The notes beneath the pieces were generated by a model. The model ran no database searches. It was not told the origin of the DNA and saw nothing but the letters and a program-made list of their open reading frames with translations. Position numbers and translations under genes: made by a program. From NCBI GenBank assembly GCA_019633425.1, contig WSUB01000057.1, forward strand, positions 163,977 through 227,976: a stretch of 64,000 nucleotides of DNA. Reading direction: 5' to 3'. Shown here piece by piece: positions 12,590-24,384 of the stretch. Numbering within the stretch: the first letter of the stretch is position 1; every line of letters begins with the position of its first letter. The stretch is from Tulasnella sp. 424. Lineage: Eukaryota; Basidiomycota; Agaricomycetes; Cantharellales; Tulasnellaceae.

Positions 12590-12763
12590 TTGGTGAACCG
12601 GAAGGTTGTGGGAAACGAGACGACCAAGGTTCGGTGCTATTCCAGTCTGCAAGGGAACCCTCTGCTGACTGAATGAATGCCCTTTTCAGTGTGCCTCGAT
12701 ATATCACTATCGATATCCCAGACGGATGATGCCTTCCATAGCCTGGGAGACAATGCATTGTTA
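12590..12763 (+). pseudogene. Duplicated 3' end of DAM1 (dead tail)
   Basis: From 12590 the sequence repeats the Dam1 tail: LVNRKVV, ETTKV, YSSL. The bases at the intron start have changed from GT to GC (GCAAGG), the following exon reads ASIYHYRYPRR and ends in TGA, and there is no upstream Dam1 body. It is a 5'-truncated fragment marking the start of duplication unit 2. There is no sign that it is expressed. Confidence 0.8.
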
Positions 12764-13050
12764 GGTGGTATTGGGCGACTTCCCGTAGCATTTTGGACGC
12801 TTGACACTCCGATACTCATGAAGATGTCAGGGGAAAATGTAATAATTACCTACCTAATGGGTGACTTTGGATCGACTGCTGGGGCTCTGCGTCAATGTTT
12901 GTTTTGGACTGCTATCAACGCGGAGCAGCACCAAAACCCCATTCGTCCAAGGATGTGTACGGAATGACAGCCACCTCGCGCAGTCCTCGCGCCGAGACAC
13001 CTCTTTCTAAAGTAGAAATACCGCTGACGTAAAACATAACGGTAGCCCAA

Positions 13051-14729
13051 AATGAACCCTAACCTCGTCCGCAGGCACTTCGCCACTTCAGGCAAAGCAC
13101 AGTTAGCTATAAGGAGCTCAAGTACTCTCCTTCGACGAGAATCACACTCCCAGCCAGCTATCTCGTCGAAATTCTTCTTTTCAGCTCCTCCGGCGAGCAC
13201 GACGAGACCAGCCCTCAGGCGCACGATCAGCTCGAGTTTTTTCGACCCCAATGCTCCGAAACGCGAGATGACAAATGGAAACCTCTTTTCGTTGTTGATG
13301 ATATTTACTGGAGCCCTGGTCATAGGTAATGAAATGTTAGTACGATAAAATCTTCTCCGTTTGATCGTCGATCCTTTTACCGACCTATTCATCTGATCAG
13401 CGACGAGACGTACGATATAATGGGAGTGTGGCCTAAAGAAGTAAGGAACGATCTCAAAGTGGCAGTTTGGGCCAAACAAAAGCAGAATCTGGGGGCAGCC
13501 GCTGGTTATTTCGAGCGGTGAGTTTGTAGCGCCTCCCTTCCCATCTGCTCCCTTCTGCGGCGATTTCTGACGTGAACTTATAGCGCGTACGCTACTGCAG
13601 TCCTGCTTCCAGATCCAGTTGCTTCATTTGGTGCGGATTACCCCATCAAAATAAGTGCTATCGCTCTCTCCCTTGCGGGCGTCCTAGAATCGGCTAGCGA
13701 TTTGCCCAGGGCATACTCGGCGTACCGAACAGCTTTCGCCGACCTCACTCGGAGCCTCTCTCATCCTTCCTCATCCTTTACCTCGATTGAAGCCGACCGG
13801 CGAACCCGCGCAATCGGAATTGCACTGAAGATGGTGGAGCTCGGAGAGCAGATTCTCCGCGAGCGAGCGCTCGGTAGAGCTCCCACAGACTCTAAATATG
13901 GTCCCGTGAATGAAGCAGAGATTGAAGGCAAGTTGGATTGGGCGTTGAGGGAAGCGTTGCGGATGCAAAACGTTTCAGTCAAGCCATCAGAGAAGGATGA
14001 AGAGAAGGAGAATGCCATGCTCAGCCTTCCGACATGGGCAAAAGGTGTTACTTTGGCATCGACGATGGAGCGAGCTGCAGAATACTACTCAAGGAAAGGG
14101 AAATTAGAGTGAGTGAATCCTGTTACCCGCCGTGGAAGCAATACTGAAGTATTGGGCCCATAGATATGCCGCCGCATTATATTTTCTTGCAATATCGACA
14201 CTCTTTCCTCTGCCAGGTCAGACCCCTTGCGACTTTTTCCCATTCCCATCGTCACCTTCGACTCGTGACCGATGCAAAGGTTGGCTTCTCGCTTCTCATT
14301 GTCTCGTCAGGGATCATCTCACGCTCGTCTTTTGGTAGCGGCAACGCTGATGAACAATCTGAGCTCGCTCTTTGCATCTGCGACGACAGTCGATACTATA
14401 CCTCAAGCAACAGCCTGGGCGGAGAAGGCCCTGGAGGTTGCACGGACAGCTAAAGGGGAGTCTAAAGCGGCAAGTGAGGAACACCTGGAATGCCTAAGGG
14501 TCATTTCTGTTTTATTATCTAACCTCAAGAAGCTTAAAAAGGTGCGCCTTGTGATTTGGGTCGCACAGTTATGAATGATGAGTTGATGTTCCAGGGACAG
14601 ACGGGCAAGCAACCTGGACAAGCTCAGTTCATTCACGAACTGGCTGTGAACATGTCAAAGGTGTCCGAAAGACGGGTTGAGGCTCACGAGAGGGTCGGAC
14701 GCTTGAGGTCGCAGCCGCCCAAACCCTGA
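13051..14729 (+). pseudogene. TPR-repeat Mgr3-like protein, copy 2 (frameshifted)
   Basis: Paralogue of the gene at 9926. The first ATG is at 13051 (MNPNLVRRHFATSGKAQ); the upstream ATG of copy 1 is not kept. The exon 1 hydrophobic stretch, the WPKEVRNDLKVAV motif and the large TPR exon (about 13586-14110) are open and well conserved. In the fourth exon, near 14275-14305, copy 2 has two extra bases relative to copy 1. The frame that enters with DRCKGWLLASHC hits a stop at 14336, while the TPR sequence resumes in another frame (ATLMNNLSSLFASAT, to about 14540). An unusual splice could rescue it, but none with the right phase was found. The last exon also differs in length (to TGA 14727-14729). 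Probably a decaying copy; transcription is possible. Confidence 0.65.
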
Positions 14730-15449
14730 GGGTGTCTTGTGGAACATGGTCATCTTTCCCCGGGTCTCCAACAAACGAATCTTGTTAGGTGGTATATTTT
14801 GTATCCCAAGTACAAAAATACAATGCATGTCCTGCGTTCGTTCTATCAAGGGGACCTCCATTTCGCTCCTTCGGGTTGATGTCTCTCGCCTTGGTCGATC
14901 ATGATGCAGTCGAATGAAATCAACTCCACGAAGGTAGGTAGGAGAGAGATGGGTCTTGCCCACCATTTTCCTAACCGTTTCTAGGTTTAAAAAACTAGAT
15001 GAAACAGTCCAGGATAGTTTGGAGGGCGAGAGTCGTAAATTCGAAGAACAAAAACTTCTGTTTGCGCGTAGAAGTTTATATGCAAGCGCTTCACAATCCA
15101 AGCTGCAGCATTCTCTCTTCCTCAACACCCGACAACTTGTCAGCTTCGAGAAAAGACGAGGAGGAAAGAGTGAGAACTAGAGTTAGTCAAGAGTTGAGAA
15201 GGCCTAAAGAGTCAGACTGAGACATTTATGCTCGAATCAACTTCCTTTTAGACGATGAAGCATTTTAGGATTCATTCTATGCCATTTGTTTACGGCTGTG
15301 CGTCTTGGTGCATCGTGCCGCATGGCGTGAGATAGCTGAGGGAGGCGGTTGGGCAGGCCGCCCTAGTCGTGGCCGTCGTCCTCTACGATTTCGCTCGAGT
15401 TTCATATGTACATGGTTTCATACCACTATCTACTCGGACTATCCACGTA

Positions 15450-16033
15450 CGTACTCGTCGCGCATCGTAATTTAAGACATTATATGGCTAAAGACAGTTC
15501 TGTTTCGCGTTACAGTCCCGCCTTCCGGATCTACTGCTATCCGTGACTATGCTGGTGCATGTGTATTGCACCGAAATCTAATATATCATCCCATGTGTGG
15601 TTTATTGAAGAGTATATACATCCTATAGCCAGCTTGCCTGAACCCCTACCATCGGCAACAGCCGGGTAATCGCATTTTTGATGTGCCCCAACAGTGCTGG
15701 CGAAGTCAGGAAGTCCGTCAAAGGCGGAAACCTTTTGTAAAGCCTTCGAAGGCACCGGCGGGCTATTTACGACTCTCTTATGCCGAATCCGAATCGTCAG
15801 AAGGAGAGAAGATGGTTTCCGAGCACGACAAGAGCCTCACAGAGAGGCATTACATTCGCGAGAGTCAAGGTGATTAACTTTAGGAGTGTAACAAGTACAT
15901 TAAGAGAAACTAACAGGGTGGTCCGTAATAAGCTTAATTAGATGACTATTATTTAAGACAAGGAGTCCATGCGGGTGCGTAGGTGTCCTCAGGAACCTGA
16001 GGGTTGTTCAGTAAGTGCCACCGGGTCACGCAA
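15450..16033. other. 3' flank of LtrA-like copy A
   Basis: Between the unit start and the end of LtrA-like copy A. A minus-strand frame of about 72 codons (15537-15755) matches part of a frame of about 97 codons in unit B (19785-20078), but the upstream parts are broken by stops in unit A. It may be 3' untranslated sequence or a lost small gene. No function is assigned. Confidence 0.4.
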
Positions 16034-18987
16034 TCATTGGAAGGCCAACATACCGCCTTCGCCATCCTTTCCGAGGAGGGACTGCCTCGTCGGATCACTG
16101 GAGGTCCCTCTCGCTGCCTGTTTATGGGGCTGGTCCACCTCAATGTCCGAGTCGAGGGTGCCGGCCACGGAGCTCGACTCAGCGACGTCTTTCCGTCCCG
16201 ACTGATCGTAAGCTAGCTCCGAGCACTGTCGCGACTCTAGGCCTTTGCAGGTATCGTAGAGACACTTTGTAGCAAGCTGGTTACTGGACAAGACTTCTTT
16301 CTTTCGAATTGAGTGGATTGAGAGCTAGAGAATGATCCAATCAATCACCACAACCGCAAAATAGCTGATTGCGATGGTAGGGATGCTAAATAGGGGAGTC
16401 TGAGTATGGGAACCCTCGCAGAGAACTGGAATGGGGGTACTTACATCCATTGGATCCAGGTCACGTTATGGGTGATGTTACTAGTGGAACCTCCAATAAG
16501 AATGAGAATAAGTCCGATTGCAGCTCTGTTGAGTGAATAACCCCAGGCGAAACGATTCTTTGGCCGGCCTTGCATGATGTTGAGCCTCGCCGTGCAAACA
16601 AGGAATGTACCGGCCACAGCAACGAGCCAGTGAGCACTGGACGCCATTTGCTCACGGTAGCGATTATTAGCTCTATTGAGCTACAGTTATACATTCGAGA
16701 ACTGCAATTAGAACTGAGTCGTGGCTGCGAGAGCTCATGGCCCTTACCAAGGTTCTGGCGCCGAACGCGTCGTGTACTATTACTGTGCCATCTGAAGTAT
16801 CAAGTGCATCAATACCCCCTGTCTTGAGACTCTGGTTTACCCAACTTGCTGTTTGCTATGTATTGGTTGAACAATAGTTTGATTCCTCATTATAAAGCTA
16901 GAGCGCCTCAGTTTCCTCAGTAATTGAGTAAATCTGAGTAGAAGGATCGAGAATAGAGCTGAGCTACTTACGAGATAGATATTGTGTATTATGCCGGTAA
17001 GCCATCGATTAACCTGGGCGTTTACCGAAATATGTGCATCGCGGGCCGTGGTTTGGTTCCCAGTGTCCACAATGTCTGCCAACTCTTGGCTCCAGCTTAT
17101 TCCCAGTGGCTGATCAGATCGTCACATCGTATCAGCGGTGTTTCAAGGATAAGAAGAGGTGATATGACAGCTTAAAGGGGAATTAAGGCCTTACCAGTAG
17201 CAGATCGTCGAACGCCTTAGGTTTCCGCCATTTTGAGCCTCTTGATATGCCGAAGCTATGAGAGCGATGGAATTGAGGGCGTTATTAAAGACTACAAGTT
17301 GTAAATGAAAGCTTTCTCGGCAATAATTCGTGGGTCGCGGAGGCGGTGTAGGCTTACGGAAAATATTCTTGATGCCCTCGAGCAACAAGATCAAGCTTAG
17401 GTGCAGAGGTAAATGCAGCCACAACCATATCTCATCACGAGCTCGGTTTGAGGAAGACTTGATTCGGAAGGCTTTTGGTGACTTGAGTTAAAGACTGTCT
17501 GAGGATTTGCTGGAGACACCTACCGTCGAAGTAGAGCAGCCAAACAAAGGAGAGAGTTAGGAGCACCCTAAGGATCCAATAGTCAGGGACAATCGATGAA
17601 GATTTCCAGAATGAAATAGAAGGCACTCTGGCGTACAAGGAAGCTTGTGCAGCAGTCTTAGGCGTGAGGCCCAGAGAATTGATGCTGTGCCGAAAGGTAC
17701 TACAGATACCGTTAAGCCCTTCGCCTTATTAAATCAAGGAGGGCATTTAGAAAGAGTTGGACGCCAAGATCAGACGTAATAATTACCTATAATAATGACT
17801 GTAAGGGTGGACAGTCTAGGTGAGAGGTCGCCTTGATTCTTCAAACCCTTCTTGCCGTCCTCTAGAGTTGCTGCATCTGCAAGGATTTGGATGCCAATGG
17901 CCAGACCCTATGAACGGAATAGGTTTATTTCTACTGTTTGAAACGATTATAGTACTCACCCAAAGAGAGAGCTGCGCAATGGCCGCGGACTTGCTGTATG
18001 GCGATTCTCTCATGATTATGAAACAGCCAAGGAAGATGAGCCCTGCGATAAAAGTGGCGACGGGGACGAGGTAGAATCGCCGCGACTGCATTTGCTTGCT
18101 CTTGTGACGATACCAGAGTACTGTGAAATACAACGGAATTGCCGATTAGAATGCGTCCAACCCATAAGCATCTCGGAGACTGACCTCTTAGATATTGCGC
18201 AAGAAGCAGCATTCGACTAATAAAGAGCATGATGTTGACGCCCATGAAACTTCTAACCATAGAGTTCTCTTCATTAGTTTTGATCACTTCGGCAGTGAGC
18301 GCAGCCGCGTTGCCGGTAAAGATGTTCATGGTGTCGGAGCTGATCTCCCAGCCAACGTTGAAAGACCCAGAGCAGGCCGCAAGGATCGCATAGACACCCA
18401 GCTGAGAGACGAATAGCGCACGGTGCCACCAGTCGTTTGTGTAATATTTAATGTCGTATGTCGTCTGCCTCGCAAAGGGTCGGTTAACGTGTTGAAAACA
18501 GCCTGTCACCACCAATATGATGGGGCCCACCTGCGTCGCCCAAAGATGCCACGTTAAGCCGAAAAATACCGCGTAATTACCTACTGCGATCGGATCGGTA
18601 ACGGTCGTGTTGGATGTGAAGGAAGAAAAGGTGGACGTCCACGCGAGGTCTCCAGCCTAATGAGTGGTTTCCACTGAGTTGTCAGAGCAAGGGGACTTGG
18701 GAAAGGACTCATTGCGTACAATGTCTTGCCACTCTGGTGCCGGTTCACCTTCGTCTTTGCTTTCGGAATCTCGGTCGCGCACTTTAGCCTGTGGCTCTCG
18801 GAATGGATTGACGGAGAATGGAACGAAGCGCTCTTTCTCGTTCTTTACATATGCTTCACTAATTCCGCATAAAAAAAAGGTGGGGAGGCCTCGTTAGTTC
18901 ACTACACGGGTGTAATCGCTGAAGCAATACACTGACTCTGAGAGATCGACATCCGCTGCTACGTTTTTGAAAAACCCGAAAGGTATT
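16034..18987 (-). pseudogene. Low-temperature-requirement-A-like membrane protein, copy A (start lost, stop in tail)
   Basis: Multi-exon relative of copy B. Conserved exons read ERFVPFSVNPFRE, then DLAWTSTFSSFTSNTTVTDP, YDIKYYTNDWWHRALFVSQL, RFYLVPVATFIAGLIFLGCF and VPDYWILRVLLTLSFVWLLY. These fit the fungal LtrA family of integral membrane proteins, whose molecular function is unknown. Two defects separate it from copy B. The base triplet aligned with the ATG is ATA (18985-18987), and the exon near 16326-16328 has TAG where copy B has a cysteine codon (TGT). The stop would remove about 100 residues of the charged C-terminal tail. The remaining exons keep their frames and GT/AG signals, so a truncated product from another start cannot be excluded. 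Confidence 0.7.
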
Positions 18988-19718
18988 GGGAAAGAAATTT
19001 GCAAGGTTTAAGATTTCCGAGACTTAGGGAGGAGCTGGATAACCAGGAAGCTATTAAAGGGTTGGCGAGAGGAGCAAGTGCAGCGGGCTCCACCTTTAAG
19101 CTGCCGTAGGCAGTTGGGAGGCGGTATTCGGTCAATCTATCATCTCTCTCCAGCTCCCAGTGTTGGGGCTTAGAGAATAATGCGGTGAACATCTTGGTGT
19201 GGCGGTTGGTTTGACTGCCAGTGACACGGTTCGGCATGTTCCGAGTCTGCACACCGCACCGTGGAGCTATACAACACCTTTCGAAACTCGAAATATGATG
19301 CGGGTTAATTCACGCAAGTCGAGGACAAGCGGTTCCTGTAAAAACCTGGCTGACTCTTCCCAGGAGGGGTGACCACTACCGCCGGGTGGTGGGGCAGTTC
19401 AACCTATACATGTTGGTCCTGGGTGCCCGAGGTCACCGCCACATTGTCCCTTCTCGTTCCCCACACGTCCATCACTTTCACTACATCTTTTGGTTGTTGT
19501 TTTTTGCTTGTAAAAGAAACTGAGTGGCCGCGTCCTTTCACCGACAAAAATGTGACATCAAACAGGGACAAAGCTGGAGCGTACACCACGCGTTCTTTCA
19601 GCCCCTGGCCCGCTTCTCCGAATTAGCGCGGAGGTGCCGCCACTTCCTAACAAAGTTATTTGGGCCGCTCCCCCCTGTCGCCTCCCTAGGGTCGTAAACT
19701 TCTGATGTCTTTTCTTCC

Positions 19719-22700
19719 CAAGTAAGTACTCGTCGCTCATCATAATTTGGGGCATTATATGGCTAACTATTGCTCTTTTCCAGGTTAAAGTTCCGTCTTC
19801 CAGAGCCGCATGGGTACTGCATCAAAATTCAATATGGCGCCTGACGTGTGGGTTTTTGAAGAGTATATGCATCTTATGACCATCTTGTCATCACTCCTTC
19901 CATCAGTAGCGGCTGGGCAATCGCATTCGTGATGACCCGGAACAGTGCTGGCGAGGTTAGGAAGTCGGGCAAGGCGGAAACCTCTCGTGAAATCTTCGAA
20001 GGCACCGGTTGGCCATTCATCACCTTCCTGCACTAAAGCCAAACCCTCAGAATAAGAGGAGGTAGTCTCCGAGTGCATTCAGAGCCCCAGGTCGATATAC
20101 TACTCAGATTCCGCCAAGGTGATACATTTTAAGAACCTAGCAAGTACATTAAGGAGAGAAAATGGCAGGATGGCCCGTAATAGGCCCGGTTGCATGATTA
20201 ACATGTAATACAAGGAGTTCATTCGAGTACGTGGGTGTCCTTCAAGAACCCCGGGGTTGTTCAGTAAACGCCGGTGCATTGGGTGTGGAGGGGGCCAGCG
20301 TACCGCCTTCACTACCCTTTTCGAGGAGGGACCGTCTCATCAGATCGCCAGAGCTGTCTCTCCAGCCCTGTTTACGTGGCTGGTCCGACTCAATGTCTGA
20401 GTCTAGGGTCTCAGCCGCCGAGCTCGACACAGCGACGTCTCTCCCCCTATACTGATCGTAAGGTAGCCCTGAGTGCTGTCGTATATTTAATATTTTCTCG
20501 GTATCGTAGAAACCGTTCTCCTCGCCTGCATTAGCAGGCTGGCTACCGAACAAGACCTCCTTCCTCCGAATCGAGTGGATTGAGAAACAGAGAATGACCC
20601 AGTCAATCACCGTGATCGCAAAATAGCTGATTGCGACAGTAGGGATGCTGCATGCGGAAGTCTGGGTATGTTAACCTTCACCAACAAGAACTGAGATGAC
20701 CGCACTCACATCCATAGTACCCAGGTCTCGTTATGGGGGAGATCGATGTTGCGGGAGGCCAAACCTCCAAAAAGAATGAGAGTAACTCCGATTACAGTTC
20801 TATTAAGCGAATATCCCCAAGCGAAACGATTCTTTGGGCGACGTTGCATGATGTTGAGGATCGCCATGCAAACGAGGAGGGCACCCGCCATAGCGATAAG
20901 CCAGCGAGCGCTGTATGCCATTAATTCGCGGTAGCGTTCACCAGCTCTATCGAGCTATAATCATATATCCGAGAATTGCACTTAGCACTGAGCTGTGGCA
21001 GCGAGAAATGAGGCTTCTCACCAAGGTTCCATCACCCAATCCGAAAGCGGAGTTAAGGTATAATACTGTGTCATCTGGAACGTCAGATGTGTCAGCATTC
21101 TTTGCTCCAACATTCTGAATTACCCAACCTACTGCTCGCAATGTATCCGTTGAACGCCGATTCCGCTTCGGGGTCTGGTTCGTCATTAAACAGCTAGAGC
21201 GCCGCGGTTCCGTCAGTTTTAGCATAAACGCAGAGGAAACAGGACGGCGCTACTGACGAGATAGATGTTGTGTATTACACCAGCAATCCACCGATAAAGC
21301 TGGGCGTCTACTGCCGGACTTTGGTCGGTTACGGAATTGTCCGCACTTTGGTTGGCCGTGGAATTGCCCAACGCGACCTTGAGGTCTTCTAACTCTTGGG
21401 CCCAGCTGATTTTCAACGGCTGATGAGAGAGTCACATCGTATCAATGGCGTTTCAAGTGTGTTAAGCGATGATACAATAGTGTAAAGGGGGATTCAGACC
21501 GTACCAGTAGCAGTTTCTCCAATGACCGAGGGTGAACCTGAAAGACTCCATGCTCATTCCGAGCATGATCGTATGCCGAAGATATGAGCCTAACGGCATT
21601 GATAACGTTGTTAAATACTACGAGTTGTGAAACGAAAGTGTAGTCAACAGTTATTCGTGGGTAGCGAAGGCGGTGTTGGCTTACAGAAGACATTTTTGGT
21701 GCCTTCGAGCAACATAATCAAGCTCAGATGCAGAGGGAAATGCAACCATAGCCACATTTCTCCGAGAGCTCTGCTCGATGAAAACTTGATTCGGAAGCCT
21801 TGTGATGTCTTGAGTTACAGACTGAATGAGGATTTGCTCGAGACACCTACCGTCGAAGTAGACCAGCCAAATAAAATAGAGAACCAGGAGCACCCTAAGG
21901 ATCCAGTAGTCAGGGACAGTCGGCGAAAATGTTGAGAGTAGAATCTGCGGGACCCCGACGCACGAGAGAGCTTCGGCAGCCATCTTAGGCGTGAGGCCCA
22001 GAGAATTGATGCTGTGCCGGAAGGTACTGCAAATTCCGTTGAGCCCTTCACCTGATTAATCGAGAAGGGCATTTAGGGAGAATTGGATGCCAAGGTCAGA
22101 CGCAAGACATACCCAGAATAATGACCGTAAGGGTGGAAAGTCTAGGTGAGAGGTCGCCTTGATTCTTCAAAACCTTGTCGCCGTCTTCTGGAGTTTTCGC
22201 GGCTGCAAGGACTTGGATACCAATTGCCAGGCCCTATAATCAGAGTAAATCGATTTCTACCACTTTTGACGAATGGTACCTACCCAAAGAAAAAGCTGCG
22301 TAATGGCCGCGGATTTGCTGTGCGGCCTTTCTTGCATGATTATGAAACAGCCAAGGAAGATAAACCCCGCGATGAAAGTGGCGACTGGAACGAGGTAGAA
22401 TCGCCACGACCACATTTGGTTGCTCTTACGGCGGTACCAGAGTACTAGGGAACATGAAATGATGGAATTCTCGATTAGAATGTGTCTACCGTTTAAGGAT
22501 CTCAGAGACCGACCTCTAAGATGCTGGACAAGAAGCAGCATCCGACTAAAAAAGAGTACGATGTTGACCCCTTCGAAACTTCTAACCATAGAGTTCTCTT
22601 CATTAGTTCTGATCACCTCGGCAGTGAGCGAGGTTGCGTTGCCGGTAAAGATGTTCATAGTGTCGGAGTTGATCTCCCAGCCGACACTGAAGGACCCAGA

Positions 22701-24021
22701 GCAGGCTGCAAGGGCAGCATAGATACCCAGCAGAGACACGAATAGAGCACGATGCCACCAGTCGTTTGTGTAATACTTGATCTGATATGTCGTCTGTCTC
22801 GCAAAAGGTCGGTCAACATATCGAAACCAGCATGTCACCACCGGTTATGATGGGACTCACCTGCGTTGCCCAAAGATGCCACGTCAAGCAGAAAAACACC
22901 GCGTAATTACATACTGACATTGGCTCGGTAACGGTCGAGTTGGATGTTAAGGAAGAAAAAGTGGACGTCCACGCGAGGTCCCCAGCCTAGCAAGTAGATT
23001 TGACCGAGTCGTAAATGCAAGGGGACTTGGGCAGGAAATAAGCGCGTACAAGCTCTTGCCACTCTGTTGCCGGTTCACCTTTTTCTTCACCTTCGGAATC
23101 TCTGTTACGCCCTTGAGCTAGGGGCTCTCGGAATGGATTGACGGAGAACGGAATGAAACGCTCCTTCTCGTTCTTTACGTATGCTTCACTGAATCCGCAT
23201 AAAAAAGCCCGTTAGTTCCACCACACGGATGTAATCGCTGATGCAATACACAGACTCTGAGAGATTGACATCCGCCGCTACGTCTTTGAGAAACGGGAAA
23301 GGCATTGAAAAGGAAACTTGCAACGTTTAAGATTTCCGCGGCTCGGTGAGGAGTCGGATGACCATGAAGCTATTAAAGGGTCGGCGAGAGGAGCAAGTGC
23401 TGTGGGCTCCGCCTTCAAGCTGCATGCCGTTGGCAGTGGGGAGGCGGTATTCGGTCAATCTGTCATCTCTCTGCCCATGGAACGAAAGCCTCCGCTATTT
23501 CTATTTACTACTCCCAGTGTTGCGGCCTAGATAATATTGCGGTGAACATCTTCGTGTGGCGGTTGGTTTGATTCCCAAATGGTTCGGCATGACACCCCGG
23601 TCCCGAGTCTGCGCACCGGACTTTGGAGCAAAAACACCTTTCGGAATTCGAAATATGATGCGGGTTAATTCACACAAGTCGAGGACAAGTGATTGCTGTA
23701 AAAACCTGGCTAACTCTTCCCAGGAGGGGTGACCGCTACCGCCGGGTGGCGGGTCAGTTCAACCTGTACATGTTGGGCCTGGGTGCCCGAAGTCAGCGCC
23801 ACATTGTTCCCCACACGTCCATCACTTTCACTACATCTTTTTGTTGTTGTTTTTTTGCTTGTAAAAGAAACTGAGTAGCCGCGTCCTTTCACCGACAAAA
23901 ATGTGACGTCAAACAGGGACAAAGCTGGAGCGTACACGCGCTCTTTCAGCCCCTGGCCCGCTTCTCCGAATTAGCGCGGAGGTGCCGCCACTTCCCAACA
24001 AAGTTATTTTGGCCGCTCCCC
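19719..24021. repeat. Tandem duplication 2, unit B (LtrA-like gene)
   Basis: Second direct unit, beginning AAGTAAGTACTCGTCG and CATTATATGGC and ending AACAAAGTTATTTTGGCCGCT. It abuts unit A with only about 45 bp between them. Both the coding part and the 5' flank (for example GACAAAAATGTGAC at about 19543 and 23897) are shared. Confidence 0.85.
20242..23305 (-). CDS. Low-temperature-requirement-A-like multi-pass membrane protein, copy B
   Basis: Integral membrane protein of the LtrA family (bacterial LtrA is linked to growth in the cold; the fungal role is unknown). The start at 23303-23305 gives MPFPFLKDVAADVNLSESVY. After an intron comes ERFIPFSVNPFREP, a region with many acidic residues, then a membrane core with DLAWTSTFSSFTSN, YQIKYYTNDWWHRALFVSLL, the glycosylation-like NIFTGNATSL, RFYLVPVATFIAGFIFLGCF and VPDYWILRVLLVLYFIWLVY. 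The next segments include WVIQNVGAKNADTSDVPDD, the loop AGVIHNIYLVSS and RPKNRFAWGYSLNRTVIG. The last exon ends in a roughly 100-residue hydrophilic tail with ETLDSDIESDQP. About ten introns were placed by eye, and all frames join. No premature stop was seen. Confidence 0.72.
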
Positions 24022-24384
24022 TTAACGCCCTATCGCTTCCCTTTATGCTTTCATTCTCGGAGATTTTGTCTGGAGCGATGTCCGGTTGCTTCTTTAGGAC
24101 TTTTTTTTTTGCCCGTCGCGTCGGTCAAAGAGATGCTTTCAACCAGGGCCCGACGTTTCCCGCTCAATTCGCGCCTGCTATAAAGACTGCTGGGGTTAAC
24201 CACCCAATACTACACCCAACAACTCTCCACTTGACCGTCCTCTTCGTCGTCTCGCTTCACTCGCAATTGCACCTCGCCATCTCTTCTCAGCTCTCACTGT
24301 ATCACTGTTCTTTACTCGACACGGCTCCGCGCACTATAGTTCTCAATAATATTTCCACTTCCACCCTTGCATATCGATCCCTCA
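23306..24384. promoter_or_regulatory. 5' flank of LtrA copy B and promoter of the 24385 gene
   Basis: The left part is the duplicated 5' flank of the LtrA-like gene (matching 19000-19670). The right part, after 24021, is unique and leads into the plus-strand gene at 24385. A TATAAA sequence lies at 24179-24184, about 200 bp before that ATG, and a pyrimidine-rich leader with many CTC/TCC runs follows. Confidence 0.5.

Larger units (their letters stand above)
12590..15350. repeat. Tandem duplication 1, unit 2
   Basis: Direct repeat of 9590-12589, immediately adjacent to it. It carries the Dam1 tail, the TPR paralogue and the 3' flank, and ends with GCGTCTTGGTGCATCGTG and AGCTGAGGGAGG (about 15300-15347), which match the end of unit 1. 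It is shorter, mainly because of the missing 290 bp near the 3' flank. Confidence 0.8.
15442..19673. repeat. Tandem duplication 2, unit A (LtrA-like gene)
   Basis: Direct repeat unit of about 4.2 kb. It starts at GTACTCGTCG (about 15450) with CATTATATGGCTAA shortly after, and ends at AACAAAGTTATTTGGGCCGCT (about 19653-19673). Every landmark in it recurs in the same order in 19719-24021. Confidence 0.85.

Noticed and set aside
12262..12676. Overlapping frames of 94 and 133 codons on both strands
   Set aside because: The matching segment in the second duplication unit has stops and indels in these frames, so they are not conserved as coding.
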